From NCBI GenBank assembly GCA_022496805.1, contig CM040088.1, forward strand, positions 30,820,452 through 30,884,451: DNA of 64,000 nucleotides, written 5' to 3'. Made by a program: the position numbers and the translations under genes. The stretch is from Pohlia nutans (Eukaryota > Streptophyta > Bryopsida > Bryales > Mniaceae). A model generated the notes under the pieces. The model did no database searches, was not told the DNA's origin, and worked only from the letters and a program-made list of their open reading frames with translations. Each line of letters opens with the position of its first letter. Position 1 is the first letter of the stretch. Shown here piece after piece: positions 12,150-24,871 of this stretch.

Positions 12150-13894
12150 AATACCAGCCTCATGGAAAATAAGCCTAACCATACTTCTGTACAAAAAAAG
12201 AGACCCTTCACAACTACCAAATCATAGACCGATTGCATTTGCAAATACAATATACAAATTCTTTACTAGTACTTTAACATCAATACTATCAGCATACGGT
12301 GAAAAGCACCAAATCCTACATGACAGTCAAGAAGGGTTTAGAGCAGAAAGAAGTACGGCTAGGCAACTCCAACTCCTTATTGCTGCACTAGAAGATGCAC
12401 GCTTTACGAACAAAGACATATACCTACTATACATTGACTTTAAAAATGCATTTGGATCCCTTGATCATACAAGACTACTAGCCATAATGAAAGACTTAGG
12501 CTACCCATAAGATGTAGTAGCACTAGTAGGAAATATTTACTCACAATCCAACACCATATTCATTGGAGAACACTTCGGAAAACAAAACCAATACCACTAC
12601 AAAGAGGCACCATACAAGGCGATACACTCAACCCATATCTATTTCTAATATTCCTAGAACTACTATTAAGATGGCTACAAAGGGAAAAAAATGGATACAC
12701 ATTTGGTACATCAAAAATAACAATTAGCTCAGCAGCATACGCAGATGACAACAGCTCTTACAAACAACTTCCAATCACTACAACTACAACTAAACAAGAT
12801 AGACAAATATTGTGAAATGGGCCGGAATGGACCTAGGGGTTCCAAAATGTGCTGTTATAGGATGCCCTAACAAAACAAAGATGAAACCCGAAGCATTCAA
12901 AACCCATATTCTAACCCAGAAAATCAGCTACAAAGATCAACTGCTATCTGTATTGCACCAAAATGAACCTTACGTTTATCTCGGCATACACTTAGTACCA
13001 TCTCTAAAATGGAAACTCCAAACACATATCACCACAACCAAAGTAGTAGACCAATGCAAACAACTAACAAAATGTCCAGCAACAATCAAACAAAAAATCA
13101 ACATGGTAGACACTGTCATCAGAGCTGGAATTGCCTACAGTTTCCATGCAGTTCCATACTCACTACTAACTATTAAAAAACTAGATAAAAAGATTATAGG
13201 AATTCAAAAAACAATATGTGGACTACCTCAATGTATAGAAAATATAATAACACAGCTCCTACATAACCTATTTGGACTAGAAGCCTTCTCACTAAAAAAT
13301 GCCTATCTAAGATGCATTGGTGAACAACTTAGAAATGCACTGAATGATCCAGGAAGGTTTGGAATAATATACAAAGGACTAATACAACACATATTAGCAA
13401 AACATGGAGGAGCAGAAAATATACCAAGAATTACATACCAAGACTGTATCAGATCACCAATCACACGAACAATTTTTCTTATGAAAACGGCCGGAGGAGT
13501 CCACTTCAAAAGCACAGAAGAAAGCTTCCAACTCCATATGACCGAACTAGAACTAGAATGGAGATCCAAAGCCATAGCCGAACTACCACACCTAAATCCC
13601 AAACTATCCCTCAAACTACTTCACAAACTACTTGTACACAATATCTATAAAATAAAACATATAACCCTCCCCAACGGTACAAATTTAATGTCACCAGAAG
13701 ACTTCAAAATATATTACCAAAATCCAACTAAATTAGAAAAAAGCGCATTGAATATAGCTGAACAACTTTTTTGTCACCCAAGATGCACCGAAGAATGCCC
13801 AAACCCATGCCATAGACACCCACAGCCCCGCACACTCAAAGAAAGATACATATCAAACAATCTAGAAATAACTCCAAGAATATTAATATATTGA
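12150..13894 (+). pseudogene. LINE reverse transcriptase (broken)
   Basis: Canonical RT blocks are visible: NHRPIAFANTIYKFF, SQEGFRAERST, LLYIDFKNAFGSLDH, QGDTLNPYLF and the catalytic YADD at about 12737. An in-frame stop lies in GYPxDVVAL, and at least two frameshifts occur at about 12585 and 12810. From 12812 to 13894 a 360-residue open frame covers the thumb and a downstream region (YLGIHL, then FGLEAFSLKNAYLRCIGEQL). This domain would copy element RNA into DNA in the nucleus. It is clearly inactive. Confidence 0.88.
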
Positions 13895-15243
13895 AAAACC
13901 CCTTGCATCCACCATTACCACGACAACTACAACAACCAAATCCTCCACCACACATAAAAAATAACCGTATACAAACTATAATAAGTCACAAAACACACGA
14001 AAATAAGGATAAGTACAAAATAACAAAAAAATATAATACTTACCTATGCCAATGGACAACTCAAAACAACACAACATATAATAATTGAATGCCGCAACGT
14101 GAACTTTTCTCACTAAACCAACCAAGAGTAATAAACCACAACATAAACTTACTCACAGAATATTACACAAGATACCAACACAAATACTATAAAAATATCA
14201 TTATCACACATGTTACGCCGGAATAAACCAGAGACACAAGATTTATACCACCACCCACAATAATCCCTCTTGCACAAATATGCATAACAGAATGTAATCC
14301 AGGGAAAGACATAAATATAAAAAATAATACCATCCAAACACAAAATGAAATAACCCACATATACGATGACACTGGCAAACATCTTATCTATATTCCAACC
14401 ACTAGACTAAAATGGCTATCGCAACAATACAACAAATACAACTATAGTACACATGGACTAGTCCCACCCACACAAACATTTGAAATGGAAATCGTTTGGC
14501 TCTATCAAAGATATAAATATATAGCCCACAAGAAAGAACCACTAAAAGCGTCACAACACACCCTGCCAACCAACATCCTAGATTCCTTCAGAACAATTTT
14601 TAAAATTACTCACTCCTACTTCTCTTCGCCAGTAACATGCTCTACTAAAATCACACAATTCTACTCCCCATTCACAAGAGACAATTTTTTGGCTCACTTG
14701 GCACAGCTTTCCAATACAAATGGAAAGGTATTGGATATGCCCACCCAAACAACGAAGAGACAGCACAACAAACAATACATTGGGACGCCTAGCAGCAAAA
14801 CACGACCCAGAAACCAATATCTTTTTAACAATATCGAACATCAACTTGTACCAAAATCTCTCGCCACATACATGACCGTTCCCAGATACACATGTTATTG
14901 CACACTTTGCTGCAGACACCATTACATACAAAGAACCAACAACACCGTCAGAACTTATCAAACCACGAATAGAGCCACTTGCTATACACATTTTAGTATC
15001 CACCACCAAACGCAAAACATTGGCACAACTAACCAAATAGACACAATAAACACAATAATTGAAAATCTACAAATATCGCAACACTATATACAAAAAGCTC
15101 CACCTACACCCCCTAACACACCCGTCAACAAAAACACCAAATGAAACAAACTAATATACCCACCATATACTAACACACAAAACACAAACACACTACCACT
15201 ACCAAATTACGAAACTAACAATACATTAAAATTCCCACAACAA
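13895..15243 (+). other. LINE linker between RT and RNase H
   Basis: The sequence keeps the element's A/C-rich, G-poor composition and has open stretches such as 14485-15144. Readable coding sequence switches frame several times. I recognise no domain. Confidence 0.5.
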
Positions 15244-15690
15244 TACAGCTATTACACTGATGGTTCCTTTGTACCACCGAAAGAGGATAACGATGAACAC
15301 TGGAAAAAGAAAAAGCGGGCTATGGAATTTATAACCCATCAAAAGCAAACGTACAAATATCAAAAAGACTACCAAATTGAAGGCAAGACTACCAAATTGA
15401 AAGCAAAAGGCCTACAAATGAGCTTTAGAGCAGAACTAATGGCCATACACGAAACACTTACAATAATCACTACCAAATATTCAAATGAACCCGCACACAT
15501 CTTCACAGACTGCCTCAACTGCCTATATGTACTAAACACACAATTGAAATACCCAACTCAACATAACAACCATGCCGATAAAACCATACTAGCAGATATG
15601 GTAGAAATGCTAAAAAAACGTACACAACTTACCACAATATACAAAGTCAAAGCTCACGCCAACATCGAAGGAAATGAATAGGCAGACTAG
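15244..15690 (+). pseudogene. LINE RNase H domain
   Basis: The carboxylate motifs are in order: YYTDGSF (15250), FRAELMAIHE (15425), IFTDCLNCLYVL (15500) and VKAHANIEGNExAD (15645-15690, one stop codon). RNase H removes the RNA strand of the hybrid after reverse transcription. Plant L1 LINEs that acquired an RNase H are documented, and other RNase H-bearing LINE clades exist. A frameshift or insertion near 15330-15400 interrupts it. Confidence 0.85.
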
Positions 15691-15798
15691 CTTACAAAAG
15701 ACGGTACCAAAAAAAGAAACTACCAATTCGCCAACAAACCATACGAATTCGCACATACTACACCATACTACTTCTAAAAAGATACATGGCCGGGACCC

Positions 15799-16738
15799 AT
15801 GAAAAGACCTGATAAAGGACCGGTTAGATGTCTAGAAAAATACATTACTAAATACGACCGCGAAAACAACTTAGAAATATTGGCAGAACAATTCCCCAAC
15901 ATAAACAAATGGACAATGAACCACATAATAGATAACAAAATTTCCAACGACTTTTGGACTAACCCAGCAATGACAGTTTCACAAAAAACAAGTCTGTTAA
16001 AATTTCGCACCGGCCAATATATGGGACAAGCTAGAAAACCCCTTTATCTTTGGTATACAAAGATTCCTCTCAAAAACATGTCCCATTTGTGATTCACAAG
16101 ACGCAGACACATAGCTTCACGTACTCCTATGTAACCAACACCACATACATGCCCTTAGAATCAAAAGACACAACAAAGCAATATGGGAACTAAGAAAAAT
16201 AATTATATCTTCAAAAAAATCAAAATGCTACACTCTCATGAATGCAGGCACATTTAACAACAATCCACAAGAAAACACAGTACCCCCATGGCTACTACCA
16301 TGCACATATGGACATCAAAGATGCCACTGTAACGCCATATTTAAACCAGACATTCTATGCATCAAAGGCCTTCCATACCAAAATGCCCCACCGCTAAATC
16401 CCGAAGACAACCTCACAGTACAATTCATCGAATTCACGTACATTAATGATAGATTCTTACCAGAAACAATTGGCAACAAAATAATAAAATATCAACCACT
16501 AATTAATAATATCATTCAACAAGGTTGGAAAGTAGACCCACTTATAGTCATCACAGCTGGAGCTAGAGGAACTACACATGCCCCCTCAATGAAACAACTC
16601 GAAACAAAATTCAATCTTTGTAAAACCTCCATAAAAAACACATTTAAAGCAATAAACACCATTGCTATACAATATGCCGGATCAATTCTTCTACATAAAA
16701 GACGAATAGAAAACAACCAACCAATATCAATAGAATAG
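15799..16738 (+). pseudogene. LINE C-terminal CCHC zinc knuckle plus putative REL endonuclease
   Basis: The 15799-16075 frame ends in LLKFRTGQYMGQARK. After a frameshift a CPIC ... HVLLC zinc-binding motif appears (16077-16130), then HALRIKRHNKAIWELRK. The 16238-16738 open frame holds CRCHCNAIFKPD-like residues (CHCNAIFKPDILC) and, about 27 residues on, VQFIEFTYINDRF, then NKIIKYQPL. Cys-Cys-His-Cys, then RHN, then KPD, then E and K, is the order seen in restriction-like endonucleases of R2 and Dualen elements. The assignment is by motif only. One stop lies in the zinc motif. Confidence 0.5.
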
Positions 16739-17062
16739 AAGAATACAAAATAAAATAAAATAAAATTGAACCCGGACCACATAATTGCAATACAACACCC
16801 CTCACCAACCAACCAAAGAACTCATGACTTGGCGACCTTACTAATTACAAAACACACCTTATATTCATAACAAATTTCCCAATTATTAGCTCATAGTTAC
16901 TTTTATTATGTTTCTTGTTACTAAAGCGTCCATTCCCGGCAGGGGAGAGTAGTTTTGTCCCAATGACCCTTTGTCCGGTGGGCACTAGGTCACTGGCATT
17001 ACGAACGGACACTTTATTCACACCGGCCTCGATAGAGGACTGGAGTTTCTATCTATCTATCT

Positions 17063-17435
17063 ACAACACATGTACTGTACTATGCAGTATTTCTTGTGTT
17101 TGGAAGTTTGTTATCTTGTTTTTTTTTTTATAGTGTTCTCTTGTTCATGTTCCATTAGTGTATGTATTATGATCTTGATCAATGTACCAACTCCTTTCAT
17201 ATTTTAACATATAATTTTTTGTCCGAAACCGTACATGGATAAGTCACTCTCACTTGTAAAATTCACAACAATTATGTGTGAGTCCGTTCTTTACATGAAA
17301 TTTTGCAATAGAGAGTTGTTCACACAAGTCATTGTTGAATATTTTCACTTTCATTTTTGAAAATTTAATCCAAATTCTATTTAACTTTGAAGTCACACAC
17401 CCTCCAAAATCTCATTTTTGAGTGTGCATTACATG
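17063..17435 (-). repeat. R repeat, partial copy 1 (reverse)
   Basis: It matches, in reverse orientation, parts of the 22960-24055 and 29001-31670 copies: CATTAGTGTATG, GATAAGTCACTCTCACTTG, TTCTTTACATGAAATTTTGC and CACACACCCTCCAAAATC. Neither TTAA terminus is visible. It begins immediately after the LINE tail. Confidence 0.7.
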
Positions 17436-19263
17436 ATTCAAAAACATACTATGATCTTCCAATCCCAGAATAGGATGATTCTCTAATTTTGGCAAAATCT
17501 ATCCACTCGAGTTGAGATTACAACTATATGGTGATTGTCTAATTCAATTCATTCTATTTTTGGTAGTATCAATCGTAGCGGAAATTACCCACTGAAATCC
17601 AGTGCACCCAACTACAATGTCCTGGGCACTACGGGCGGGCTTCCATGTGAGCATCGAGCCGGTGGATACAACAAAAGGACAAAAAATGAGGTCGCAACTT
17701 CCACCCATGCTCGGTGAGCATTTGAAAATAGAATTGCAAAGTCATCCACTTCACCATGCTCGGTGGGCTATGTGATTGGTTGCTTTGTGGAAATTTTCTA
17801 ATTATATTTACTGAATTGCTCCACCGAGGTGTGCAAGGAAGTGCTATGTGCTATTTTTATCGGTCGAGAGTAAGATTCAAGGACATGCCCGACTCTGCAT
17901 GGAAAAAGGCCCTACAAGGTTAACCATTATGAGTCAATCTACACATTGGTTTCACGACATTCAACCTTAGTTTGGTGTCAATAGTGGCAAGCTCTGACTT
18001 TATTCCTTGGTGCCCAAAGACCGCCCTTTCACATTCACCAATATCGATTGTAGAAGGAAGACTACATGTAATTGCAATTGAAGGAAGACTACATGTAACA
18101 GTGCCATTCTTCATTGGTTTCAATTAGAAGAAAAATCATTGTGTCATAGGGAAACGTCCCTCTAAATCATGGAGAAGATTCTCTTAGCGATGTTGTCTAA
18201 ATTTACAGGATAACCCTATTTAATTATATTTTCCATTTTGACATTCTTTCATCAGATTGGAAGAAATCAGCATCTTTGTGAGCCTCAATATTGAAAAAGA
18301 AATGGCAATGGCACACACTCATTGACTAAAAGAAAGATGCAATGGATGTGATACAACCCACAAATAATAATTTTGACACAATTTCAAATTCAAGATACTC
18401 TTTGATTGTTTGTATCAACATTTAATGAACATCAGTTGCAAATACACATTTTTGGAACGATTTTCCATTCAATAATTAAACCAAGGTCCTTAAATAAAAG
18501 GGGAAACCCTAGCATGGCATCATTCGTTCCTCTCTGGCACGAGATTATTGGGAGCTCTTCTTGTGTGACATCTTAAGAACCTTGGGTTTAATGTCCATGT
18601 AGGGAAAGCTCTTCTACAAGTTTACAACTTTTCCATTCTGCATCAGCATGAAACATGAATTGCGCAGTTGCCAGATACTTGGCTATCGGCATCATGAAGC
18701 AAAGTGCCCATCGCAGGGCTTTGCCCACCGCCGCCGCGACATCTGCCATATCCTCCTCACATAACATCACTGTCATTGCAATTGAAGGAGGATTCACTAC
18801 AAGGAGAAGGCGTCGCTTTTCACTCGGTAGGTGAGTCAAACGGCGTCACTTCGCACTCACTGCCTAGGCGCTCAAGACTTGGCGAGTGTGATTTGTCACG
18901 TAGAACAAGTGTGTACAGTGAACTTTAACACTGTTCTGAGTGAGAAGCGATGCCTTTGCTAGTAGTGATTGTGAGGTTTTGAAAATTCTATGCTAAGAGA
19001 AACTAATGTGGAAAAAAAAGGGCTAATGTGGAATTTTTTTTTAAGCCCCTCTTAGCCTGGGCTATTCAGTGCCTTGAAGAACAATGACAATTGTGCAAGC
19101 TCATTTTGGAAAATGAAGCGGTTTAATTTTTTTTTTGGGTTTCTCATTGATCCTGAACAGTAACCGTGTCTCCTAACCGTTCATGTGCAACCGTCCCTGT
19201 ACAAGGTTTTTTTTTTTTTTTTCTTTCTTTTTTTGGCAGTGCACAAAGGGATTTTCACTAGAG
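17436..19263. other. Intergenic, nothing recognised
   Basis: A small direct duplication of GGAAGACTACATGTAA occurs at 18055-18098, and a poly-T tract lies just before 19240. Short ORFs show no domain. Confidence 0.55.
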
Positions 19264-19404
19264 CATAACATTCAGTAGTAGCCTTCATGCCCACTGCCTT
19301 TTCTTCATGCACTTTGCTCATTATCTTGAGCCTCCACTTGTCCACTTAGCTACTGTTAAGTACTGTTGGGTGTGGAATATTCCACACCATCTACTGTAGA
19401 ACCA
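19264..19404. mobile_element. Diverged CATAACATTCAG element fragment
   Basis: It begins CATAACATTCAGTAGTAGCC and contains GTGGAATATTCCACACC, the equivalent of the core palindrome of the 4271-5301 cluster. The right terminus was not found. Confidence 0.55.
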
Positions 19405-19782
19405 TGCAGAGACAATGCATGCTACCAAGAGTTGTTGAAGGTGTTCTTCCAATTTTCCTACATATTCAGGAGTTTCCGATGACTTTGTATTTTATGGTTG
19501 TTGCCAGCGATGTTGTATACGGTACGTCCTAAATTTTCCTAGTCTCAAATCGCATGGTGCAGGTGCAAGTTCCCATCCCACAATATCCCTTGTACTCTGC
19601 AACAATCCAAGCCACATTGGTGCTCTACTACTTGACTGGGGAAGATATTTGGGGAATGAAATTGTCATATTAATTTTCTCTGGTACTCATTATTATTTCT
19701 CCGGAACTCATAAACCCTCTTTTGCATCTAAGGTTATGGAGATTTTTTTGAGTTTCAGAGTTCAGTAGGGTTTAGCGAGGGT

Positions 19783-20476
19783 TTAACCCCAAAAGGACCA
19801 AGGATTCATGGTTTTAAAATGACAAATTCAATTAATCATACTGTGAAATGTATAATTCAGATGAGACTAAATTTTGTATCACCGGAATCAGTGAAAAATA
19901 TTGCATATGATGGAGGTTGGTATTTCAAAGGTTGGTTGTGCATTTCATCCTTTTTCTTCTTTGAGGTTTCTGTCTACTTTGGTGTGTTTTGACTGACCTA
20001 ATTGCATTTGGTAATGATATGAGCAGATTGTTCCCCAGGCTGACAAGATGTCTTGAAACTTTGGCATCTGTAAGTCATGTTTCACTCTTTCACTCTTCTG
20101 ATTTTTTAGTGTGGACTTGTTCTACATTTGCCTACACAACTTTGTTTGATTCTCTGCACTATCATATTTCTTAAATTGGTGGATTCATGCTAAAAGAATG
20201 CTTCTCCTGTTCAGCGTGGTAGTGCGGCTATTCATCCATTCTTTTAACCCTTAAAAGACCAAGAAGCCCAAATTAAGCTTTATGTTTCTTTTAGCAATTT
20301 TGAATGGGTCCTATGTGAAGTTTCTTTTGTTCATATTTATTTTTGTTTTTATCAACACATGCAATGTTCTTCACTGATTCGGGTGATATTAAATTTGGTC
20401 CCATCTAAATTATATTTTTTATAACATGAATGATTGAATTTGTCATTATAAAACCATTAATTCTTGGGTCCTTTTA
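19783..20476. mobile_element. Fold-back element Q with ~130 bp inverted arms
   Basis: The left arm (19783-19912, starting TTAACCCCAAAAGGACC) and the right arm (20345-20476, ending GGTCCTTTTAA) are inverted copies. Shared blocks include ATGACAAATTCAAT, a GATGRGACYAAATTT block and GAATCAGTGAARAAYATTGC. Solitary arm-like copies occur at 48826-48950 and 63300-63415. No ORF was recognised. Confidence 0.75.
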
Positions 20477-20704
20477 ACCTAAACGTCTGAATGTGCCTTT
20501 GCGGCCAGTAAAATACGTTGTATTTTGGTTGTATTTGGAATAAATCCACACCTTTAATGGGTTTAAGTTCAAAAGAGAAGTTGGAATTTAAATCAATACG
20601 GTTCTAGTGAGCTACTGAGATCCCAATTTAGAGTTTCTTGATGGTAGCAAATCCCAATTCTACGACAGCGTATATACTATCCCCAAGGGACGTTTAGGGG
20701 TTAA

Positions 20705-22077
20705 ACGAGATTGGAATTACTTGAGTGTGATTGAGGTGACTGAAATTGTTGGTTCAGGAGATGACTGTCTAATGCTTGCATAAACGTACAACAATCTACT
20801 GGAGGGTTGTTGCTTCCAAGTACAGTAGTCAAGTACGACCGGTATCTACAGGGCGAGGTAACGAATACATTTTCTTCTACTACAGATTATTGCAGTCAGG
20901 TAGGAAATTACCGAAGTGGAAAAAGAGACAAAAGTAATGTTTACAGATGTATTTGCATGAGGCAAATGCCAAATGCAATAGAGTTATCCTTGAGTTATTC
21001 TTGAGACCACCAAACTCTTACACACCTAATAATGATAGACCACCAAGCTCTTTTATACTTTTAACTATTTGAGGTGAATAAATAAGAGTATATTAAAGCA
21101 AAATTCACGATATCTTATTCAAACACATGGTGACTTTAAGAATAACTCTAATTTGTTCACATGCTTTTTTTATGAATTTCTATTTGTGATAGATTCTCAA
21201 TTCTCAAAGTTTGTGACCTTGTATGTATTCCATATGTGCAGGTTAATTTGGGGACCTCAGACACGCTTTTCTTTTGCCAGTGACGAAGTCAAAGGCCATG
21301 AAATTGGATAAGATGTGAAAGGCTACGTTACTTCACATAATGGTCTTTGAGGGCGGAATGAAACAATTATGGGAAGAGTGTCCAAGGATGTGAAAGACTA
21401 GATTACATCATAGAAAACCCTACCCTAAACTTTTGACTGCTACCTTACGGCTCGCCGGCTCGTCGGCTCACTTACAAACCCTATAACCGTTGGAAAGCCA
21501 CAAATGGAACATATAGTCGTCAATAACATTTTTCTAAACCAGCTTTGATCTACAGTCGTCACTAGAATTATTTTGAAGATAATTTTTTTATGATAAATAG
21601 TGACAAACAACGAACCCTTTACCGTCCATGTATTTTTTTCATTTTTAAGCATCATGTTTTAACATTCTAACTTTTTTTTATTTAATAATTTTTTTCTATC
21701 TATAGTTGAAACAAAAATGGAAGCAAACCCTTGTCAAAAAGTATTAGAATACATTAATTCTATATCCATGTTGATAGATTGCTGATGTTGTTAACAGATA
21801 TAAGGTAGAAGCATCAGAACCTGATAGGCACCAATTCCAGTTACCTATGCAAGCACCTTCAAATCAGTTCAACTTCCAATCAAATTATCATAACCATTAG
21901 TTGTAGCAGTTTGGTGATCAATTATGAATGCCAAGTTAGCAAACTGATTGGACTAGAAATGAAAAACGAGTATTGGTTCCCCTACTAACATCAATAGTGG
22001 TCTATGCAAATTAAGTTTGAAAATTCAAAACAAAATCATACATTGTGACAAAATCAATTAAAATTTGGGCTTGGTTA
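20705..22077. other. Intergenic, nothing recognised
   Basis: Low-complexity and unique AT-rich sequence. Two GATGTGAAAG-containing segments (21310-21410) look like a loose direct repeat. Confidence 0.5.
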
Positions 22078-22525
22078 TTAACCCCTTTAACTGTTTCTGG
22101 CCCACAGTGGCCTACGGTTCAGGCATTAGTGGATCTAGGGTATGAAAATGGATGTATGTCCAAAATTTGGAACGGTTGTCTTATCGGCAAAGTCATTAAT
22201 AAAATTTAGGAATTTTTTTTGTAATTATCTGACTCAGCATGGAGATTATATGTCTACAAGAAAGGAGGTTTGTGGGTATTTTGGCGTATGTTGTACTGGT
22301 TTTTTGTGACACTGGCAGCGTACGCGTCCTCTGCGTATGGTGACTGGCTAGGCCGGTTAGGGCGGTTGGCTATACTTCTCCCGCTGTGAGAGAGAGAGGT
22401 CTTTGGATGTTGGAGTTGGAGTTTTTTTGCGCGCTTCGGGGGCGCTTCAACAATTTTTGTGATTCATCAAGTATTTTATAAGACAACTTTGAAATCGGTG
22501 GTGGATCTAAACGTTAAAGGGTTCA
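22078..22525. mobile_element. TTAA-terminal MITE (CCCTTTAACTG type)
   Basis: The left end is TTAACCCCTTTAACTG and the right end AACGTTAAAGGGTTCA (the last TTAA is mutated). It is about 448 bp and has no ORF. The right half is GC-richer. Confidence 0.55.
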
Positions 22526-22959
22526 TAGCGGGAGTAATAACATGGGGCCAACTCCTCATTCGTCCATGGGTTGTCTACAGTACCTGCATACGACCTCCAC
22601 TACTAGAAAATCCAACTAATCTGTTGATTCGGTCGCATTGACCGGGACACTTTTATGTTGATTTGAACAAAAAATGTTCCCCTGTCGGCTTTTGCTCCCC
22701 TGTTTTTTGCTCTCCTGCCGGCTTGGCGGGAACCTTGTAACTTTAAAATTCGGTCTATCATGGCTCCTCATTCGTCCACGTTGTTTATAACCCAAACCAG
22801 GCTTCCACCCAGATGTCACATTTAGAAACCACCGGAGTGAAAAAATGTTCAATCCCACATGTCTGTCTGTGAGATAATTTTAGTGGCCCAAACTAATTCA
22901 CGAGGGGACCACTTGAGCAATCCCCACTCACCAGTGAGACGTGCTAGTGGAGAGACCGG
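22526..22959. other. Intergenic, nothing firmly recognised
   Basis: A short direct repeat, CTCCTCATTCGTCCA, occurs at 22552 and 22764. Confidence 0.5.
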
Positions 22960-24055
22960 AATCTGTTGTTGTGTAAAAAATGAGATTTTTAAGGGTTCGT
23001 GACTTCAAATTTAAATAGAATTTGGATTAAATTTTCAAAAATGGATGTGAAGACGTTCACTAACGACCTATGTAAAAACCTCTTTGTTGCAATCTTTCAT
23101 ATCAAGAACAGACTCCTACATAATTATTGTAGATTTTATAAGTGAAAGTGGCTTATTCATACAAAAATTCGTAAGTTAAATTTAACAAAAATTTCACAAA
23201 AGATTGTAAAGCAGAAAATGAAAGGAGTTGGAGTACATCCTAATAGATTGGAATACCTAGTTACCCTAATGGAACATGAACAAGAGAACATGACAATCCC
23301 CCAAACTAAGACAGGATAACAAACCTCCAAACACAAAAAATTCACCGATAATATATGTGTTATATTTGTAAGTATTTAACCCCTAACTGCCCAACCATGC
23401 ATATTTTGCATGATGTACAAATTTCATCTATAGTTTCTCATCCGTCATGCGCTTTTTGTAGTGTGATTTGTTTACCAAATTTTTTATAAGAAGTTAGCTT
23501 CATGTATGTGTGATCCGATCAAAAAAGAAACAATTTGAGAAAAAATTATGCCTCATTTTGTGTTGCAGTGTTTCACCCAAAAGTTCGAAGATTTTAGTCT
23601 AAACGTGTTCTTGAAAAAATAAACTCATAATATAAAGCATCCAAAAATTCTCCAAAAATCACTACACCTAGAGTACTACATTATAATCCATCACAACAAA
23701 CTCCATCCACATATTATCAATATCTTATTCGTAATCGAATTAGAAAATGATTTTTTATTTTATGTTTCAAATTTTATAGAAAAATATTAGTGCTAGCAAT
23801 CATAGATCTAACCATATGGATTAAATTTAAAATTCAAAATGTATATCTTTTATTCATACATTAAGTTCCAAATATTCATGTTAGTTGCATTTTATAATAC
23901 ATCTTTGCAAAACTGCTCAAACTAGACATAGGTGAGGACGTTTAGGGGTTAATGTGTTTTCAAGTATTTGCGATATTTTTACGTTTTATTTGAAGGTATT
24001 TTGAAAGTTGCACAACTCCAAATTGCACCCTGAACTCTAAACCCTAAAGGGTTAA
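22960..24055 (+). mobile_element. R repeat, copy 2, interrupted by a TTAA element
   Basis: Forward copy of R. It shares TTGCAATCTTTCATATCAAGAA and the GTAAGTATTT block with the 29001-31670 copy and ends AAAGGGTTAA at 24055. The 23376-23952 MITE sits inside it. The left terminus is not visible. Confidence 0.7.
23376..23952. mobile_element. TTAA-terminal MITE, ~577 bp (subfamily A)
   Basis: The ends are TTAACCCCTAACTGCCC and GGACGTTTAGGGGTTAA. It is homologous along its length to 39605-40182, sharing AGTTAGCTTCATG, GTGTGATCCGAT and ATTCTCCAAAAATCACTAC-type blocks. Both copies are within 1 bp in length. No ORF. Confidence 0.88.
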
Positions 24056-24420
24056 CATGTGTAGTATCACAAAATACCCTAAAACCGCCACCAGGAACAC
24101 TAATGCTGAAACCCTAACGATGTGTCACGGGGTAAGTCACGAGGGGTGTGTCACGGAGGGGTGGGCATGTGGGCTCCGGGGCCATGGGCATGCCAGGTAT
24201 GCCATCATGGCCATGGCATGTCCAGTGTCTCGGGAGGGTCGGGGACACTGCCCCTCGGGACATTAGTCAGTGTTCCGACGAGCGGGAATTAATGCCCGTG
24301 GTAAGTTACCCAAGCTGAGGGCGGCAGGGTAAAACTGGGACGGCGGCGGCGGGTCCCGTGTCCCACCCAATGCGCGGGCCAGCCACGTAAGCTCTCACTA
24401 CAGGGGAAATAGCCATCTCC
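24056..24420. other. GC-rich island in AT-rich DNA
   Basis: Dense in G, C and GGGG/CCCC (for example GGGCTCCGGGGCCATGGGC), unlike the surrounding sequence. The short ORF is repetitive and has no domain. Confidence 0.5.
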
Positions 24421-24871
24421 GCATGAATGTATGAACTGGTTCTACCGGTTGCCATTCATCGTTTGACTTGTAAGGAGGTGTCACATCGTCGTCCGGAGTT
24501 GTCGTCAGGTGGTCCTTCTGTCCTCACCCAGACTTGTATGCTTCATGAATACAGACAATTTTGCAAACTTCCTATACTGATGAAGCTCTGGGCACTTGGG
24601 GATTTTTCAAAAATTCATGGCTCATACAAATAATTCCCGAACAACACCAGCGTCTTCCTTACTCGAGCACCTCAGACTTGCAAAAATCACGGCTGAAAAA
24701 GTCGTTTCCTTCCAGTAGAAAAGTCAGTCTGTACACGGCGGTCGTCCATAATACACCTCAGAATACATGGGTATAAAAAAACCCAACCTGGTTTAGGGGT
24801 TAAACCCAAAGTTTTATATGCTGCAATTTTTTTATCATTGAAAACCATTGCTCTAAATAGGTCGAAATCCT

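Larger units (their letters stand above)
10713..17062 (+). mobile_element. Decayed LINE with APE, RT, RNase H and C-terminal Zn-finger/nuclease-like domain
   Basis: Domains read left to right on the plus strand: APE endonuclease (10763-11558), reverse transcriptase (12150-13894), an uncharacterised stretch, RNase H (15244-15690), and a CCHC plus KPD/E domain (15799-16738). The 3' end is a short (ATCT)n tail at 17048-17062, and a related 3' end lies at 39315-39419. The sense strand is rich in A and C and poor in G. Frameshifts and stops interrupt every domain, and a 350 bp MITE splits it. The 5' limit is uncertain because it abuts a fold-back element. Confidence 0.85.

Noticed and set aside
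20020..20072. LTRCLETLAS followed by a GT donor, resembling an upstream RPN5 exon
   Set aside because: The match is too short and it lies inside the Q fold-back. Chance cannot be excluded.
20244..20704. Possible TTAA element between TTAACCCTTAAAAGACC and GGGACGTTTAGGGGTTAA
   Set aside because: Its boundaries overlap the right arm of the Q fold-back, so the two readings conflict. Not listed as a separate element.
24790..24803. GTTTAGGGGTTAA, a right TTAA-type end
   Set aside because: No convincing left partner was found upstream.
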